Below, piece after piece: positions 17,267-24,632 of a stretch of 64,000 bases of DNA (within the stretch, counting starts at the first letter, position 1; each line of letters starts with the position of its first letter). The DNA is taken from positions 1 to 64,000 of the forward strand of contig CALQJI020000001.1 in NCBI GenBank assembly GCA_943330855.2, read 5' to 3'. The translations under genes were made by a program, and so were the position numbers. This DNA is from Klebsiella pneumoniae (GTDB lineage: Bacteria; Verrucomicrobiota; Verrucomicrobiia; Limisphaerales; SXTU01). The notes under the pieces are model-generated. The model searched no databases, was not told where the DNA came from, and saw only the letters and a program-made list of their open reading frames with translations.

Positions 17267-17920
17267 ATGAAACTGAAATCCGTATCCCACCCCATCCGCA
17301 CCTACCACATCGTGCCCTGCATCCTCGCCCTGCTCCTGCTGGGCGTCGCATCGCCGACGCTCATAGCGGCCGAGGCGCCACCGGCAACCGACCAGAAAGA
17401 GCAGCATGGGTTTGGCCGATTTGTGTCTTTTAAGAACGGCACACTGACCCTCCGGGGCAATCACGGCATCCTCATCTGGAACCACCTCACCGACAAAACC
17501 AAGGTCGTTCATTGGGACCACGCCGCCGGCGAATACAAACCATCGGGCACGGCTGAAGGCCTGAGCAAAGTGGAAGCCGACGCCTACGTCATGGTCACCC
17601 AGGGCAAGGCCCTCATCCGCGTTGGTGCCAGAAAGGAACGCGTCACGGGAACCTTCATAGCCTTCAAGAATGACCGGCTGATGATCATGGGCAAAGACCT
17701 CCCCGACGCGTTCCTCAAACGCTATGGCAGCACGCTTCACTTCAACAAGTTTCCCGAAGGCCTGCCGGTTTTCGAAAGCATTGATGGCGGCAGCTTCAAG
17801 CTGGTCGGTGCCGCCGAGAAAGTTTTGGCCACCGTCAAGGAAGGGGCGATCGTCACCATTTACGGCGAGGGCGACGACAACAACACCCGGATCGAGCTAG
17901 GCGTGCAGAAGACGAAGTGA
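17267..17920 (+). CDS. secreted stand-alone copy of the BlaR-like sensor-position domain (2)
   Basis: 217 residues from ATG 17267, where a signal peptide (about 1-35) begins; a longer upstream frame overlaps the previous gene and was rejected. The mature part is a second copy of the same two-unit domain: RFVSFKNGTLTLRGN, VVHWDHAAGEYKPSGTAE, ALIRVGARKERVTGTF, NDRLMIMGKDLP and LPVFESIDGGSFKLVG. It is clearly paralogous to the 16552 gene and to the tail of the peptidase at 14990. The 64-bp gap shows no terminator. Function unknown; exported and co-transcribed by context. Confidence 0.8.
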   Translation: MKLKSVSHPIRTYHIVPCILALLLLGVASPTLIAAEAPPATDQKEQHGFGRFVSFKNGTLTLRGNHGILIWNHLTDKTKVVHWDHAAGEYKPSGTAEGLSKVEADAYVMVTQGKALIRVGARKERVTGTFIAFKNDRLMIMGKDLPDAFLKRYGSTLHFNKFPEGLPVFESIDGGSFKLVGAAEKVLATVKEGAIVTIYGEGDDNNTRIELGVQKTK

Positions 17921-18001
17921 CACGACCCACTGCCCGGCGGAGACGCGTGGTGAGCCAGCTCCCAGACCACTTCCGCCCCCACTGTGACCAGGTTCCTCGC
18001 G

Positions 18002-20338
18002 ATGAAAAACTTTCTACCCCTCGGCTTGTTGCTCCTCACCACGGCGGTCTTCGCCGCCGAACCCGTGGTCTTCAACGCCCGCACGGCGCAGAGCGGCAAC
18101 TGGTCGGACGCCCGGACTTGGGCCGGCGAACGCCCACCGCGCGCAGGGGACTTTGTGCAGGTCCGCTCGGGACACGTCGTCACCTACGATGTGGAATCGG
18201 CGGCCGCGTTGCGGATGCTCCACGTCGCCGGGAAGCTCACGTTCTCGCGCACGGTCTCCACCTTGCTCGAAGTCGGCCTCCTCAAGATCGAACCGGGCGA
18301 GACCACGACCGAGGACGGGTTCGACTGCCATGATGCCGCGCCCGCGCCCGCCGCTGGCACGGTCATACCGGTGCTTGAAATCGGCACGTTCGCCGCGCCC
18401 ATCCCGGCGGGCGTGAAGGCCACCATCCGGCTGCGTCATTTCAAAGGCACGAACCCGGAAACCCTGCCCGCCATCATCGCGTGCGGCGGGCGCTGGGACG
18501 CGCATGGCGCGCCGATGGACCGCACCTGGCTGAAGCTCGCCGCGCCCGCCAAGGCCGGCGACCTCCGCGTGACCGTGGAGCAACCCGTGACCGGCTGGCG
18601 CGTCGGGGATCGCGTCATCATCACCACGGGCGCGTGGCAGCCGATTGAGTCGGGCACCACCTTTCAGAAGCGGGCGTTTGGCCGCCAGAAGCCGGTGGGC
18701 ACAGAAGAGCGCGTGCTCACGGCCATCGCCGGCGCGGTGCTCACCTTGGATCGTCCGCTCCTTCAGGCGCACCACGGCGAGGGCCTGACGCGGTGTGAAG
18801 TCGCCAACCTCTCGCGCAACATCGTCATCGAGTCCGCCGAACCCGCCGGCGTGCGCGGGCACACGATGTATCACCGCGACTCCTCGGGCGGCCTCAGCTA
18901 CGCGGAGTTCCGGCACCTGGGCAAGGACGGCGTGCTCGGCAAATACGCCATCCACTTCCACCTCGTGCGCGACACCATGCGCGGCAGCGGCGTGCTCGGC
19001 GCGAGCATCTGGGATTCCCACAACCGCTGGGTCACCATCCACGGCACCGACCACCTGCTCGTCCGCGATTGCGTCGGCTACCAGTCGCGCGGCCACGGCT
19101 TCTTCCTCGAAGACGGGACCGAGCAGTGGAACGTGCTGGACCGCAACCTCGCCGTGCAGGCCTTCGGCAGCGTGCCCTTGCCGAAACAGGTGCTCGCCTA
19201 CGATCCCAACGACGGCGCGGGCTTCTGGTGGGCGAATGGGCGGAACACCTTCACCCGCAACGTCGCGTGCGAGAACGACCGCTATGGCTACCACTTTCAC
19301 CTCGCGAAGACGCCCGAGTTCGACCCCGTCCTCCGGCTGCGCTCCCCAGATGGGAAGGTCGTCGAGCGCGACGTCCGCACGCTGCCCTTCCTCCGCTTTG
19401 AGGACAACGAATCCCACAGCGAAGGACTCTTCGACTTCCGCTTCGGCGACGAGGAACCCGGCTCGGTGCGCGGCGACCGCGAGCATCCCTTCATCGTCCG
19501 CCACCTGCGCGCGTGGGCATCGCACTATGTGATCCGGCCCAACGTGCGGTGCTTCCTGCTCGACGGCCTGCGCGTGCAGGACGCCGTGTTTGGCGTCTAC
19601 CACCCCGACTACGATGTGCATGAGTATCGCGACCTCGCCCTCCACAACGTGACCGCCGAACCGCTCAACGGCGGCCATGACGAACGGAGCCTCCCGTATG
19701 GGGACTTCACCTATGACCGCCTCACGTTCGCCGACTGCACACTGAAGAGTGATCCGCTCATTCAGCTGACGGCCATCGCGCCGAAGCCCGGCCTCGCAGC
19801 GCACTTCCGGGGCGTCACCCTCACCAACAGCCAGTCCCGCGGGGGCGGGGTGGTGGATTTTGGCGGCGGACCCCGGACGAAGAAGACCGAGCACCCCGTC
19901 CGTTACTACTTTCATGGCAGCGGGGTTCCCGGGGCGGTGACGCGCGTCGCGAGCGTGCAGACACCACAGGCCACGGAGGGCGGCGCTTATCGCAGCATTG
20001 AGGGCTGGACCGGACCCGATGCGCGCGCGACCGAGGCGAAGGGCATCGCCTTCCCGCAACTCCTCGCGCCCGTGGATGATCTGCCCCCCGCGACCTTGAT
20101 CACGAGCATCCAGACTTCGGGTGGCCAACGCACCGTGCGCGGGGTTTCCCACGACAACGGCGAGATCGCGACCGTCTCCGTCAATGGCCGCCCCGCCACC
20201 ATCACCACGCAGCACGCCGGGGTCGCGGACTGGATCATCACGCTCGCGGCCCCGGCCGACGGCCGTTACCTCGCCCAGGCCACCGACCGGGCCGGCAACG
20301 CCGAGCGGATGCCGCACAAGGCCACGCAAGTCCCCTGA
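18002..20338 (+). CDS. secreted G8-domain, CEMIP/TMEM2-like parallel beta-helix protein
   Basis: 778 residues from ATG 18002 (signal peptide about 1-19). Residues about 22-160 match a G8 domain: NWSDARTWAGERPPRAGDFV, then GHVVTYDV, then HVAGKLTFS. A right-handed beta-helix follows, with the KYAIHFHL motif (314-321) that recalls the YPIHFH segment of animal CEMIP and TMEM2 hyaluronidases, plus a second YHFHLAKTPEF. A short Ig-like tail ends the protein. A role in cutting or binding an extracellular polysaccharide is inferred. It lies 81 bp after the second sensor-domain protein with no visible terminator, so it may be an output of the BlaI/BlaR-like system. Confidence 0.8.
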   Translation: MKNFLPLGLLLLTTAVFAAEPVVFNARTAQSGNWSDARTWAGERPPRAGDFVQVRSGHVVTYDVESAAALRMLHVAGKLTFSRTVSTLLEVGLLKIEPGETTTEDGFDCHDAAPAPAAGTVIPVLEIGTFAAPIPAGVKATIRLRHFKGTNPETLPAIIACGGRWDAHGAPMDRTWLKLAAPAKAGDLRVTVEQPVTGWRVGDRVIITTGAWQPIESGTTFQKRAFGRQKPVGTEERVLTAIAGAVLTLDRPLLQAHHGEGLTRCEVANLSRNIVIESAEPAGVRGHTMYHRDSSGGLSYAEFRHLGKDGVLGKYAIHFHLVRDTMRGSGVLGASIWDSHNRWVTIHGTDHLLVRDCVGYQSRGHGFFLEDGTEQWNVLDRNLAVQAFGSVPLPKQVLAYDPNDGAGFWWANGRNTFTRNVACENDRYGYHFHLAKTPEFDPVLRLRSPDGKVVERDVRTLPFLRFEDNESHSEGLFDFRFGDEEPGSVRGDREHPFIVRHLRAWASHYVIRPNVRCFLLDGLRVQDAVFGVYHPDYDVHEYRDLALHNVTAEPLNGGHDERSLPYGDFTYDRLTFADCTLKSDPLIQLTAIAPKPGLAAHFRGVTLTNSQSRGGGVVDFGGGPRTKKTEHPVRYYFHGSGVPGAVTRVASVQTPQATEGGAYRSIEGWTGPDARATEAKGIAFPQLLAPVDDLPPATLITSIQTSGGQRTVRGVSHDNGEIATVSVNGRPATITTQHAGVADWIITLAAPADGRYLAQATDRAGNAERMPHKATQVP

Positions 20339-20353
20339 CCTGATTGCGGGCCA

Positions 20354-21421
20354 TCACCGGTCCAACAGCCACGGCACGCCGACCGCCTCGCCCAGCCCGC
20401 GCAACGTCCGGCACAGTTCCTCCGAGAGCGGGATGCCGTCGCGCGTGCGAACCGCGAGTTCCGACTGCTCCGGGTCTCCCGCCACCAGCACCGCCTGGCT
20501 TTCGTCCGCACGCCGCGTCCCCCGCAGTGCGGCCAGCATGGCATCAAGTCCCGACTCGAACTCGCCTTCATCCGTGAACGCCTTCGGGTCCAGCGCGAGG
20601 AAGAAATGGCCGACGTTGTGCCGGGGCGCGTCGGGATGTTCCTGCGGACGCGTCGCCGCGAAGAACGAACCGCTCAAGGTCGTGGACAACACCTCCACCA
20701 TCGTCGCCAGCCCGTAGCCCTTGTGGCTGCTCATCTCCGGCAGCCCGCCCAGCGGCGTGAGCCGGATGTTCTTCACCGCCGCCGCCGCGTCCGTCAGCGG
20801 CTGGCCCGTCGCGTCCATCGCCCAGCCGGGCCGCAGTTCCTTCCCATGCCACGCGGCCAGCTTCACCTTGTTGAAGGCCACCGTGCTCGTGGCCATGTCC
20901 AAGCAGAAGGGCGGACCGGCCTTGCCCGGCGCGGCGAAGGCAATCGGGTTCGTGCCCAGCATCGCGTCCGCCCCAAACGTCGGCACGATGCCCGGCCGCC
21001 ACGTCGCGCACGTCACGAAGCCAATCAAACCCCGCTCCGCCGCCATCATCGCGTAAGCCCCCGCGGCGCCGAAGTGGTTCGAGTTCCGCACGGAGACGAC
21101 GCCCACGCCGCACTTCGCGGCCTTGTCGCACGCCAGCCGCATCGCGAGCTGCGAGGGCAGGTGGCCGAGGCCGCCGTCGCCATCCACGAGCGCCGTGACC
21201 GGCGTCTCGCGCACCACGCGCACCTGCGGGCGCAGCGTGAGCTTGCCCGAGCGCCGAAACTCGTCGTAGAGCGTGAGCGTGGAAACCCCGTGTGACTCGA
21301 TGCCGCGCAAGTCCGCGTAAAGCATCACCTCCACCGTGGCCGCGATGCTGTCGTCATCGAGCCCCCAAGCGCGGAGGATGGCGGCGGCTTGGGCGGAGAG
21401 TTGTTCGGCGGGAATGTTCAC
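20354..21421 (-). CDS. Ldh-family (malate/L-sulfolactate/ureidoglycolate type) dehydrogenase
   Basis: 355 residues of the type-2 malate/lactate dehydrogenase superfamily, which uses an unusual NAD(P) fold. Landmarks are [54 protein letters not shown] and FCLDMATST. These enzymes oxidise or reduce 2-hydroxy acids. The GTG start overlaps the stop of the upstream aldolase by a few bases, so the two are translationally coupled and probably act on one hydroxy- or keto-acid pathway. The family is broad and the substrate is not assigned. It converges with the G8 gene across a 15-bp gap. Confidence 0.88.
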   Translation of the reverse strand: MNIPAEQLSAQAAAILRAWGLDDDSIAATVEVMLYADLRGIESHGVSTLTLYDEFRRSGKLTLRPQVRVVRETPVTALVDGDGGLGHLPSQLAMRLACDKAAKCGVGVVSVRNSNHFGAAGAYAMMAAERGLIGFVTCATWRPGIVPTFGADAMLGTNPIAFAAPGKAGPPFCLDMATSTVAFNKVKLAAWHGKELRPGWAMDATGQPLTDAAAAVKNIRLTPLGGLPEMSSHKGYGLATMVEVLSTTLSGSFFAATRPQEHPDAPRHNVGHFFLALDPKAFTDEGEFESGLDAMLAALRGTRRADESQAVLVAGDPEQSELAVRTRDGIPLSEELCRTLRGLGEAVGVPWLLDR

Positions 21422-22188
21422 GCCTTAAACTTCGCCGCCAACGCCTCCGTGCCGCGCGCGAGGATGCCCAAATCCGAACCCACCGCCACATACGTGCAGC
21501 CCAGCTTTAACCAGTGCTTCGCGTCCTCTTCGACTGGCGCGAGGATGCCCGCCGCCTTGCCGGTCTTCAGGATGCGCGGCACGGCCTCCTCAATGAGTGC
21601 CTTCACATCGGGATGCCGGTTGTTGCCGAGGTGGCCCATGTCCGCCGCCAAGTCGCTCGGGCCGATGAAGAGCCCGTCCACGCCGTCCACCGCGCCGATG
21701 GCTTCAATCTGCTCCAGCGCCGCGCGCGTCTCGAGCTGCACCAGCACGCAGACCTCGTCGTTCGCGCGCTGATAGTAGTCCGTTACCCGGCCCCACTGGT
21801 TCGCGCGGTGCGTGACGGCGACGCCGCGCAACCCCTGCGGCGGATAGCGCACCGCGCGCACGGCGGCGCGGGCCTCGTCCGCGTTCTGCACCCAGGGCAC
21901 GAGGAAGTTTTGCGTGCCGATGTCGAGCAAGCGCTTGAAGAGAACCGCGTCGTTCCACGCCACGCGCACCACGGGCGACGCGGTGCCGCCCACGCACGCC
22001 TGCAAGTGGTTGAAGACGGCGGGCAGCTCGTTCGGCGCGTGCTCGGTGTCAATCAGCAGCCAGTCGAAGCCCGCGCCCGCGATGACTTCCATCGTGAGGC
22101 TACTGCACAGACTGCTCCACAGTCCGATTTGCGGACGACCCGCGCGGAGGGCTTGTTTGAACGGGTTCGGCGGCAACGTGGTTTTCAT
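21418..22188 (-). CDS. HpcH/HpaI-family aldolase
   Basis: 256 residues from ATG 22188; the frame extends further upstream but through hairpin-rich noncoding DNA. Landmarks include [31 protein letters not shown], a metal-site [29 protein letters not shown] and [11 protein letters not shown]. The family cleaves 2-keto-3-deoxy acids in a divalent-metal, retro-aldol reaction yielding pyruvate. Coupled to an Ldh-family dehydrogenase, it may complete a small sugar-acid or aromatic-acid catabolic step. The exact substrate (for example 2-keto-3-deoxy-L-rhamnonate or galactarate type) cannot be fixed from sequence. Confidence 0.88.
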   Translation of the reverse strand: MKTTLPPNPFKQALRAGRPQIGLWSSLCSSLTMEVIAGAGFDWLLIDTEHAPNELPAVFNHLQACVGGTASPVVRVAWNDAVLFKRLLDIGTQNFLVPWVQNADEARAAVRAVRYPPQGLRGVAVTHRANQWGRVTDYYQRANDEVCVLVQLETRAALEQIEAIGAVDGVDGLFIGPSDLAADMGHLGNNRHPDVKALIEEAVPRILKTGKAAGILAPVEEDAKHWLKLGCTYVAVGSDLGILARGTEALAAKFKA

Positions 22189-22278
22189 GGTGAAAGCTTC
22201 GCCGGGAGAAACACCGGCCCGAGGAAACACGCAAGCTGTTTCTCGTTTCTGGCGGCAAGCGCCCTCCCCTGCCGTAGA

Positions 22279-22392
22279 GCCGGGCGTCCCGCCCGGCGGA
22301 ATCGGCATGAAGCAAGTCGCAAACCTTCGCGCCTCCACCGCCCCAGTCCGGTCGGCAAGCTGCCTCCCTCCACGGCAGGCGAGGACGCCTGC
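22279..22392. repeat. two GC-rich hairpins in a divergent intergenic region
   Basis: GCCGGGCG-TCC-CGCCCGGC (22279-22297) and GGCAGGCG-AGGA-CGCCTGCC (22373-22392) are perfect 8-bp stems with tiny loops. They lie between the divergent aldolase and RsmB/F-like genes and resemble hairpins near 29156 and 29222. No T-runs follow. They look like dispersed palindromic repeats. Confidence 0.5.
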
Positions 22393-22426
22393 CACCACCA
22401 CCGCGCTTGCTCCCATCCGCTTGGCC

Positions 22427-23659
22427 GTGCTACGGAACGTTGTGCCGTCGTCCCGTCTGCTGCCCGCCTATCGCCCGATTCGTAAAGCCCGCCCTGACCC
22501 GGCGGACTTCGCGGACCCATCTCTGCCGCCCCGCGACCCGCTGCGCTGGCTCAAGCTCGCCACCACCATCGTCGAGCAGGCCTCGCGCGAGCGCCCTGCT
22601 GATACGCTGCTGCGCCAGCACTTGCGCGACGCCGGCCGACTCTCCAACGAAGACGCCGCGCAAACGAGCCAAGCCGTCTTCGCCTACTTCCGCTGGCTCG
22701 GCTGGCTCGATACTTCGCTCAAGCTCGAATCCCAAATCCGCAGCGCGCTCGAACGCACCGCCGAGTTCGCCATGCACCCGCAGACCTTCCGCGACACCGA
22801 CCTACTCGCGCACACGTTGCCCGCGTGGGTGAACGACGCCGTGCCCGTCAGCGCCGCGTGGCTGCGCACCATCCAAGCCGAGCCGACGCTCTGGCTCCGC
22901 GTGAAGCCCGGTCGCCTCCAAGCCCTCGCGCAAGTCCTCGGCCACAACCGCACCAGCCCGTTGCCCGACGCGCTCGCCTACTTCGGCGAGGAAGACCTCT
23001 TCCGCCGCCCCGAGTTCCACGCGGGCGAGTTCGAGATCCAAGACGTGGCCTCCCAAGCCGTCGGCATGGCCTGCGGTGCGAAGCCGGGCGAGACGTGGTG
23101 GGACGCGTGCGCTGGCGAGGGCGGCAAGACGCTGCATCTCTCCGTGCAGATGCAGGGCAAAGGGATGATTTGGGCCAGCGACCGCGCCGAGTGGCGGTTG
23201 AAGAAACTCAAGCTCCGCACCGCCCGCGCGAAGTGTTTCAACTACCGGGCCGCGCAGTGGGAAGGCGGCACAAAACTCCCGACCAAAACGCGTTTCGATG
23301 GCGTGCTCGTGGACGCGCCCTGCACTGGCCTCGGCACCTGGCAGCGCAACCCGCACGCCCGCTGGACCGCGACGCCCGAAGACGCGCGCGAACTCGCCGT
23401 CGTGCAGGCGCAACTTCTGCACCACGCCGCCCCCGCCGTGAAGCCCGGCGGCAAATTGATTTACTCCGTCTGCACCCTGACCCGCGCCGAGACCGTGGAA
23501 GTGGCCGCCGCCTTCCAAGCCGCGCACCCCGAGTTCACGCCCTTGCCGCTGGCCAATCCCTTTCACTCCCACGAGCCGGCCCAGCCGCAACAACTCTTGT
23601 GGCCGCACAAAACCGGCGGCGGCGGGATGTTCATCGCGGGGTGGCGGCGCAACGTATGA
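22427..23659 (+). CDS. RsmB/RsmF-type rRNA (cytosine-C5) methyltransferase
   Basis: About 410 residues. The N-terminal part resembles an NusB-like/RsmB N-domain ([19 protein letters not shown]), and the C-terminal NOP2/Sun methyltransferase has [36 protein letters not shown] and [12 protein letters not shown]. The paired cysteines in APCTG and SVCTL are the catalytic ones. It methylates C5 of a cytosine in rRNA (or tRNA) using SAM. The start is uncertain: GTG 22427 was chosen because the frame upstream runs through palindromic repeats; GTG 22442 is also possible. Confidence 0.85.
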   Translation: MLRNVVPSSRLLPAYRPIRKARPDPADFADPSLPPRDPLRWLKLATTIVEQASRERPADTLLRQHLRDAGRLSNEDAAQTSQAVFAYFRWLGWLDTSLKLESQIRSALERTAEFAMHPQTFRDTDLLAHTLPAWVNDAVPVSAAWLRTIQAEPTLWLRVKPGRLQALAQVLGHNRTSPLPDALAYFGEEDLFRRPEFHAGEFEIQDVASQAVGMACGAKPGETWWDACAGEGGKTLHLSVQMQGKGMIWASDRAEWRLKKLKLRTARAKCFNYRAAQWEGGTKLPTKTRFDGVLVDAPCTGLGTWQRNPHARWTATPEDARELAVVQAQLLHHAAPAVKPGGKLIYSVCTLTRAETVEVAAAFQAAHPEFTPLPLANPFHSHEPAQPQQLLWPHKTGGGGMFIAGWRRNV

Positions 23660-24507
23660 GCAGGGCGCGGCCGGTCAATCACTGCTGGGCCCAGGCCGTG
23701 TGGTTTCTGAGCTGCCTCGCGCTCACCACTCTGCGACTGCTTGCCGCGCAGCCGTCCGCGCCCGTCGCAGACACCGAGGTTTACGAATACACCGGCACGC
23801 TTGGAGACGGCCTTCGCATCGGCATGGGGCTGACGTTCAGCGCCGACGGTCGCACCGTGGAAGGCACCTACTTCTACAACAAGTATGGGGAGGACATCCG
23901 GCTCGCTGGCGAACGGAGCAACCGGCTGGTGACGCTGCGGGAGTTCGGCGCTGACGGCAAAGTGACCGCGAGGTTTTCCGGAGAATTTCCCACCCGCGAT
24001 CCCCAAGGGCGCTACTCCGGCACGAACCAGCTTCAGCGTGAAGTGCTCGTCGGCACCTGGCAGCGCACCGACGGCTCCGGCAAACGTCCGTTCGAGGTAT
24101 CGTTGGAGCATATCTGGACTCGGCGGCCGGGAGAAAACCGCTACGCCAACTCCGGCTTTGAGAATGATGCAGCGGTGGAGGAGTTCGCCCGGCGCTTCCG
24201 GGCCGCTGTGCTGAAGCGCGACATGGAGACCGTGGCCGGCATGGTGTCCTACCCGATCTCCATCACGGTGGGCGGCAACCGGCGGAAGTTCGCCAACGCC
24301 GCTGCGCTGAAGCGGGACTACGCCGCGATCTTCACGGCGGAGTATGTGAAACAGATCGATGCCTGCGCGACGACGCACCTGTGGGGCAACAGCGTGGGCG
24401 TGATGCTGGGCCGGGGCGACGTGTGGATTGCCAGCGTCGGCGTAAAGGCGGGCGGCAAGGAGCCGACGCGCTTCGTGACCAAGGTGATTGCCCTCAACAC
24501 ACCCTGA
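23656..24507 (+). CDS. secreted protein of unknown function
   Basis: 283 residues. The start ATG overlaps the previous stop (ATGA), indicating translational coupling to the methyltransferase. A hydrophobic stretch at about 13-30 looks like a signal peptide. The middle (LTFSADGRTVEGTYFYNKYG, then GRYSGTNQLQREVLVGTWQR) is beta-rich and lipocalin-like in feel. The C-terminal part (FARRFRAAVLKRDMETVAGMVSYP) resembles an NTF2-like fold. Neither assignment is firm and no catalytic residues were recognised. Confidence 0.65.
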   Translation: MSRARPVNHCWAQAVWFLSCLALTTLRLLAAQPSAPVADTEVYEYTGTLGDGLRIGMGLTFSADGRTVEGTYFYNKYGEDIRLAGERSNRLVTLREFGADGKVTARFSGEFPTRDPQGRYSGTNQLQREVLVGTWQRTDGSGKRPFEVSLEHIWTRRPGENRYANSGFENDAAVEEFARRFRAAVLKRDMETVAGMVSYPISITVGGNRRKFANAAALKRDYAAIFTAEYVKQIDACATTHLWGNSVGVMLGRGDVWIASVGVKAGGKEPTRFVTKVIALNTP

Positions 24508-24530
24508 CCGTAACTGTGATGCGCCCCCGT

Positions 24531-24556
24531 TGCGTCCTTCGCGTCCTTTGCGTGAG
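24531..24556. repeat. dispersed TTCGCGTCCTTTGCG element
   Basis: Contains TTCGCGTCCTTTGCG just after a stop codon. The 14-mer TTCGCGTCCTTTGC recurs inverted at 49767-49789, and variants occur at 55641-55670 and (inverted, one mismatch) 60335-60363, always in intergenic DNA. Confidence 0.5.
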
Positions 24557-24632
24557 TTACCTGAGTATTTTGCTTCAACGCCCTTTCACTCGAGTGAGTG
24601 CCAGTCAGTGCCGGTGAACGATTTCTCTCAGT

